DNA from: Drosophila miranda
Lineage: Eukaryota; Arthropoda; Insecta; Diptera; Drosophilidae
Assembly (NCBI RefSeq): GCF_003369915.1
Contig: NC_046675.1
Span: 3,844,001 to 3,908,000, forward strand
Direction of reading: 5' to 3'
Length of the DNA stretch: 64,000 bases
Each line of letters starts with the position of its first letter. Position 1 is the first letter of the stretch. Shown here piece by piece: positions 60,884-64,000 of this stretch. The position numbers and the translations under genes were made by a program. The notes beneath the pieces were generated by a model that searched no databases, was not told where the DNA came from, and saw only the letters and a list, made by a program, of their open reading frames with translations.

Positions 60884-61593
60884 ATTGATTTAAAAACCGA
60901 CACGCTCTATAATTGGTTTAAGCAATTACCGCAAATTTATACAATTTCGAGCACAACTTATATTCTTATATTTATAATATATATATATTTCTTTTTTGCG
61001 GCGTTGCGTGGAAAAGAAGATGGCGTCCGGTGTGATTGTCGATTGGATATTCGGTCTGACCCTCAGAAATATACCGAAATATACCGTATATTTTCAAAAT
61101 ATACCGTAAATATACTGAGGAATTTTTCAAGTTCCATCATGCATATTCCTCGTTTTTGATATTACGTATATTACTAGCTAGTTAGAACCCTCAGGCCTGC
61201 CCGCATAATTTTATCCGATTAAGTTATATTGTACATTTTAAACAAAAAATGTCCGCTATCTTGCAGCTGCGGAATGCCATAAAAGTACTGTACGGCGTTT
61301 TATGCTGTCACGACTTTAATGAAATCACTCTTTTCAGACATAAACAACACTTCAAACTTTGGCCACACTAAAAAGTGAATCAGAATGAAATTAACGAAAT
61401 AATTTGCCCAAAACGGTACAAAAGATATTAATTATAGCAATTTCGACTCTGAATATCGGGCCCAAACTCTCTCCGCTTGTGTAAGGTGCCCGCTAAAGAC
61501 CTGCAGCCATTGTGTGTGCCCCGGGGAAGCAAGTGTAAAGTGGACAGCTCCCTAATTTTGAGATCGTCGCATCAGTAGCATCACATCACAGAC
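60884..61593. promoter_or_regulatory. Shared SF1-pins divergent promoter region
   Basis: The 710 bp between the two start codons must contain both 5' untranslated regions and promoters. No TATA box is placed correctly for either gene. Besides the motif-7-like array it contains TGGCCACACTA near 61.36 kb, one mismatch from Ohler motif 1, about 230 bp before the pins ATG and a candidate for its core promoter. Confidence 0.6.
61067..61119. promoter_or_regulatory. Tandem motif-7-like elements
   Basis: Four AAATATACYG units within 53 bp (starting at 61067, 61077, 61097 and 61108). The first, AAATATACCGAA, is an exact reverse match to Ohler motif 7 (KTYRGTATWTTT); the other three each miss one position. 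On the minus strand they lie about 185-235 bp upstream of the SF1 ATG. Motif 7 is a known element of constitutive fly core promoters. Confidence 0.6.
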
Positions 61594-63599
61594 ATGTCCT
61601 CGCTCTCCGCGTCCGCGGAAAACGTATCCACGCTCGGGATCGGCGGTGGCCACGACTCCAACTCACATCTCGGTTCGGATGGGGGCTCCAGCATGTGCCT
61701 GGAGCTGGCCTTGGAGGGGGAGCGCCTCTGCAAGGCGGGTGACTGTCGGGCAGGCGTGGCCTTCTTTCAGGCCGCCATTCAGGCGGGCACCGAGGATCTT
61801 CGCACCTTATCAGCCATCTACTCGCAGCTAGGCAACGCCTACTTCTACCTTGGCGACTACTCCAAGGCCATGCAGTACCACAATCACGACCTGACGCTGG
61901 CCAAATCCATGAACGACAAGCTGGGCGAGGCCAAGTCGTCCGGGAATCTCGGCAACACCCTGAAGGTGATGGGCCGCTTCGACGAGGCGGCAATCTGTTG
62001 TGAGCGACACCTGACCCTCGCCCGTCAGCTGGGCGACCGCCTCTCCGAGGGAAGAGCCCTCTACAATCTCGGCAACGTCTACCACGCCAAGGGCAAGCAC
62101 ATGGGACAGCGGAATCCTGGAAAGTTCGGCGAGGATGTGAAGGAGGCCCTGGCCAAGGCCGTGGAGTTCTACCAGGAGAACCTCAAGCTAATGCGCGATC
62201 TGGGAGATCGCGGTGCCCAGGGCAGGGCGTGCGGGAATTTGGGGAACACGTACTACCTCCTCGGCGACTTTCAAGCGGCCATCGAGCATCACCAGGAGCG
62301 GCTGCGCATCGCCAGAGAGTTTGGCGATCGGGCGGCCGAGCGCAGGGCCAACAGCAACCTGGGCAACTCTCACATCTTCCTGGGGCAATTCGAGGACGCC
62401 GCCGAGCACTATCGTCGCACCCTGGCCCTGGCCGTAGAGCTGGGCGAACGCGAGGTGGAGGCCCAGTCATGCTACAGTCTCGGGAACACCTACACCCTGC
62501 TCCACGAATTCAACACAGCCGTGGAGTTCCACAATCGACATTTGGCCATTGCCCAAGAGCTGGGCGATCGCATTGGCGAGGCCCGCGCCTGCTGGTCCCT
62601 GGGCAATGCCCACTCTGCCATGGGCAACAATGAGCGATCGCTGCAGTATGCCGAATCGCATCTACAGTTGGCCAAAGAGCTGCACGACCCCGTGGGCGAG
62701 AGCACGGCTCGTGTAAACATCTCAGATTTGCGCAAGCTTCTGGGCCTCCCAGAAACCGAGCGAAGTCCCACAGAGGATGAGCGTTCGAGTGCCTCGGATC
62801 ACTCACATCAGTCGGACGGATCAGAGAACTCGCAGGGGCGAATGGTGAGTGGGAAAAAAAGGTGATAAGCTTTCCTTAAACACGATTTGACCTTCCTCTT
62901 CAGATACGCGTGCGTCGCCAGAGCATGGAGCAATTGGATCTGATTAAAATCACGCCGGATGGCAAGCGCTTGCACGAGGAGAAGCAGAGGGCGGCGTCTG
63001 CTGCCAACAAGAATACAAAGGCCAAAGACGATGACTTCTTCGAGATGTTATCGCGATCACAGTCGAAGCGCATGGACGACCAGCGCTGCTCAATCAAGAT
63101 CAATCCAAATGGTCCGCCGGTGGCTGGAGCTGCCACAGGAGGAGCCACGCGAAAGCCGCTGGTGCAGCAGAACTCTCTGTTTGTGGACCCCACGAATCTG
63201 CCTGGCCTGAAGTCGCCATCATCGGGCAATGCAAGTGCCATGGCCCATCCGCCGCTGACCAGGAGCGCCACCACCGCGGCGCAGCCGGATGAGGCTTTCC
63301 TCGACATGCTGATGCGTTGCCAGGGCTCAAGGCTGGAGGAGCAGCGCTCGGAATTGCCACGTCCAAATGTGACAATGGATGCAGAGGCACCACAGCCGCA
63401 GGCCCCCGAGGCCGGTGGACAGGCCGGACGTGGGGCCACGGTGCCCGATGAGGACTTCTTCTCGCTGATCATGAAGGTGCAGAGCGGACGCATGGAGGAT
63501 CAGCGGGCATCGATACCGTTCGGCGGTTTCCGGAATGCGAACAACAACCAAAACAACAATCGGAACAACAATGGAGCAGCCGGCGGAGCTGCCAAGTAG
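61594..63599 (+). CDS. pins: Partner of Inscuteable (Pins/LGN)
   Basis: Exons 61594-62844 and 62904-63599 join with a 59-bp phase-0 intron (GTGAGT...CTTCAG) to 648 residues, close to the length of the D. melanogaster protein. Seven to eight tetratricopeptide repeats of the LGN type fill about residues 28-380, visible as repeated LGNTY/LGNAH and AREFGDRAAE-like helices. A Ser-rich linker follows, then three GoLoco motifs at about 459-481, 546-568 and 599-621, each ending in the diagnostic DQR or EQR (RMDDQRCSI, RLEEQRSEL, RMEDQRASI). GoLoco motifs bind GDP-loaded G-alpha-i/o; the TPRs bind Inscuteable or Mud. The protein links cortical polarity to spindle orientation in neuroblasts and other asymmetrically dividing cells. 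The tail is Asn-rich. The ATG chosen gives the conserved MSSLSASAEN start. It diverges from SF1. Confidence 0.96.
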
Positions 63600-64000
63600 G
63601 CATCCCAGGCGAAGTAAATGAAGTGGAGATGATGTCCAGAAAAGTCCAAAATCCAAAAACTCAATCCTTTCAGTCCATCCCTGGCAGCAGCAGCTCCTTC
63701 TGATTCCGGATTTCTGATTCCTGATTCATTTGTTATACCTACATTTTAGGGCCAAATTTCTGCGTCATTATTGTGAGGCAACGGGCCGCTAACCCTTTTG
63801 TTCTTTTATAAGATTTATACACAAAAAAAAAAAAACCATTTATTTATGAAGAATAGCAACTAACAAAAGTAACCAAATATTAGAGTGAAAAATCGAGAGA
63901 AAACTTCCGGGCAATGCCCCACCCATCCATCAATCATTCTACAACTCATTCATCCCAAAGTTTAGCGATGATATTGCACACAATACGTTACAATACAATA
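63600..64000 (+). other. pins 3' untranslated region
   Basis: AT-rich sequence after the pins stop, with a 13-A run at about 63.82 kb. No AATAAA is seen before the window ends, so the transcript probably continues beyond it. Confidence 0.5.

Overview
The window is Drosophila DNA. The protein-coding genes match well-known fly genes in sequence and exon layout, introns are mostly 55-70 bp with GTAAGT-type donors, and core-promoter words typical of flies (DRE, Ohler motif 1, Ohler motif 7, TATA with short leaders) sit at the expected places. The species cannot be fixed from the sequence. The many microsatellites and G/C homopolymer runs would fit an obscura-group fly, but that is a guess.

Layout. 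About 1-12.7 kb is gene-free. At 12.8-15.2 kb there are two small secreted-protein genes on the minus strand, each with a TATA box about 55-60 bp before its ATG: a 71-residue cysteine-rich peptide and a three-exon protein with two Kazal-like modules. A broken Ser-Gly or Glu-Pro repeat lies between them. From 15.2 to 32.9 kb I see no convincing gene, only microsatellites, short inverted-repeat elements and one unexplained 325-codon open frame. Hmx, an NK-class homeobox gene, covers 32.9-41.5 kb on the minus strand in three coding exons. The stretch 41.5-55 kb upstream of it is gene-free and rich in GAGA tracts, and probably holds Hmx regulatory DNA.

The right end is compact and housekeeping-like: Prx3 (+, mitochondrial peroxiredoxin), SF1 (-, branchpoint-binding splicing factor) and pins (+, TPR/GoLoco spindle-orientation protein). 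Prx3 and SF1 converge, with poly(A) signals about 75 bp apart. SF1 and pins diverge from a 710-bp region carrying a tandem array of motif-7-like elements.

Main point for follow-up: the Hmx frame ends at a UAG just after the conserved C-terminal part, but stays open for 146 more codons with coding-like base use and an acidic segment. This fits stop-codon readthrough, RNA editing of the stop, or an isoform not visible here.
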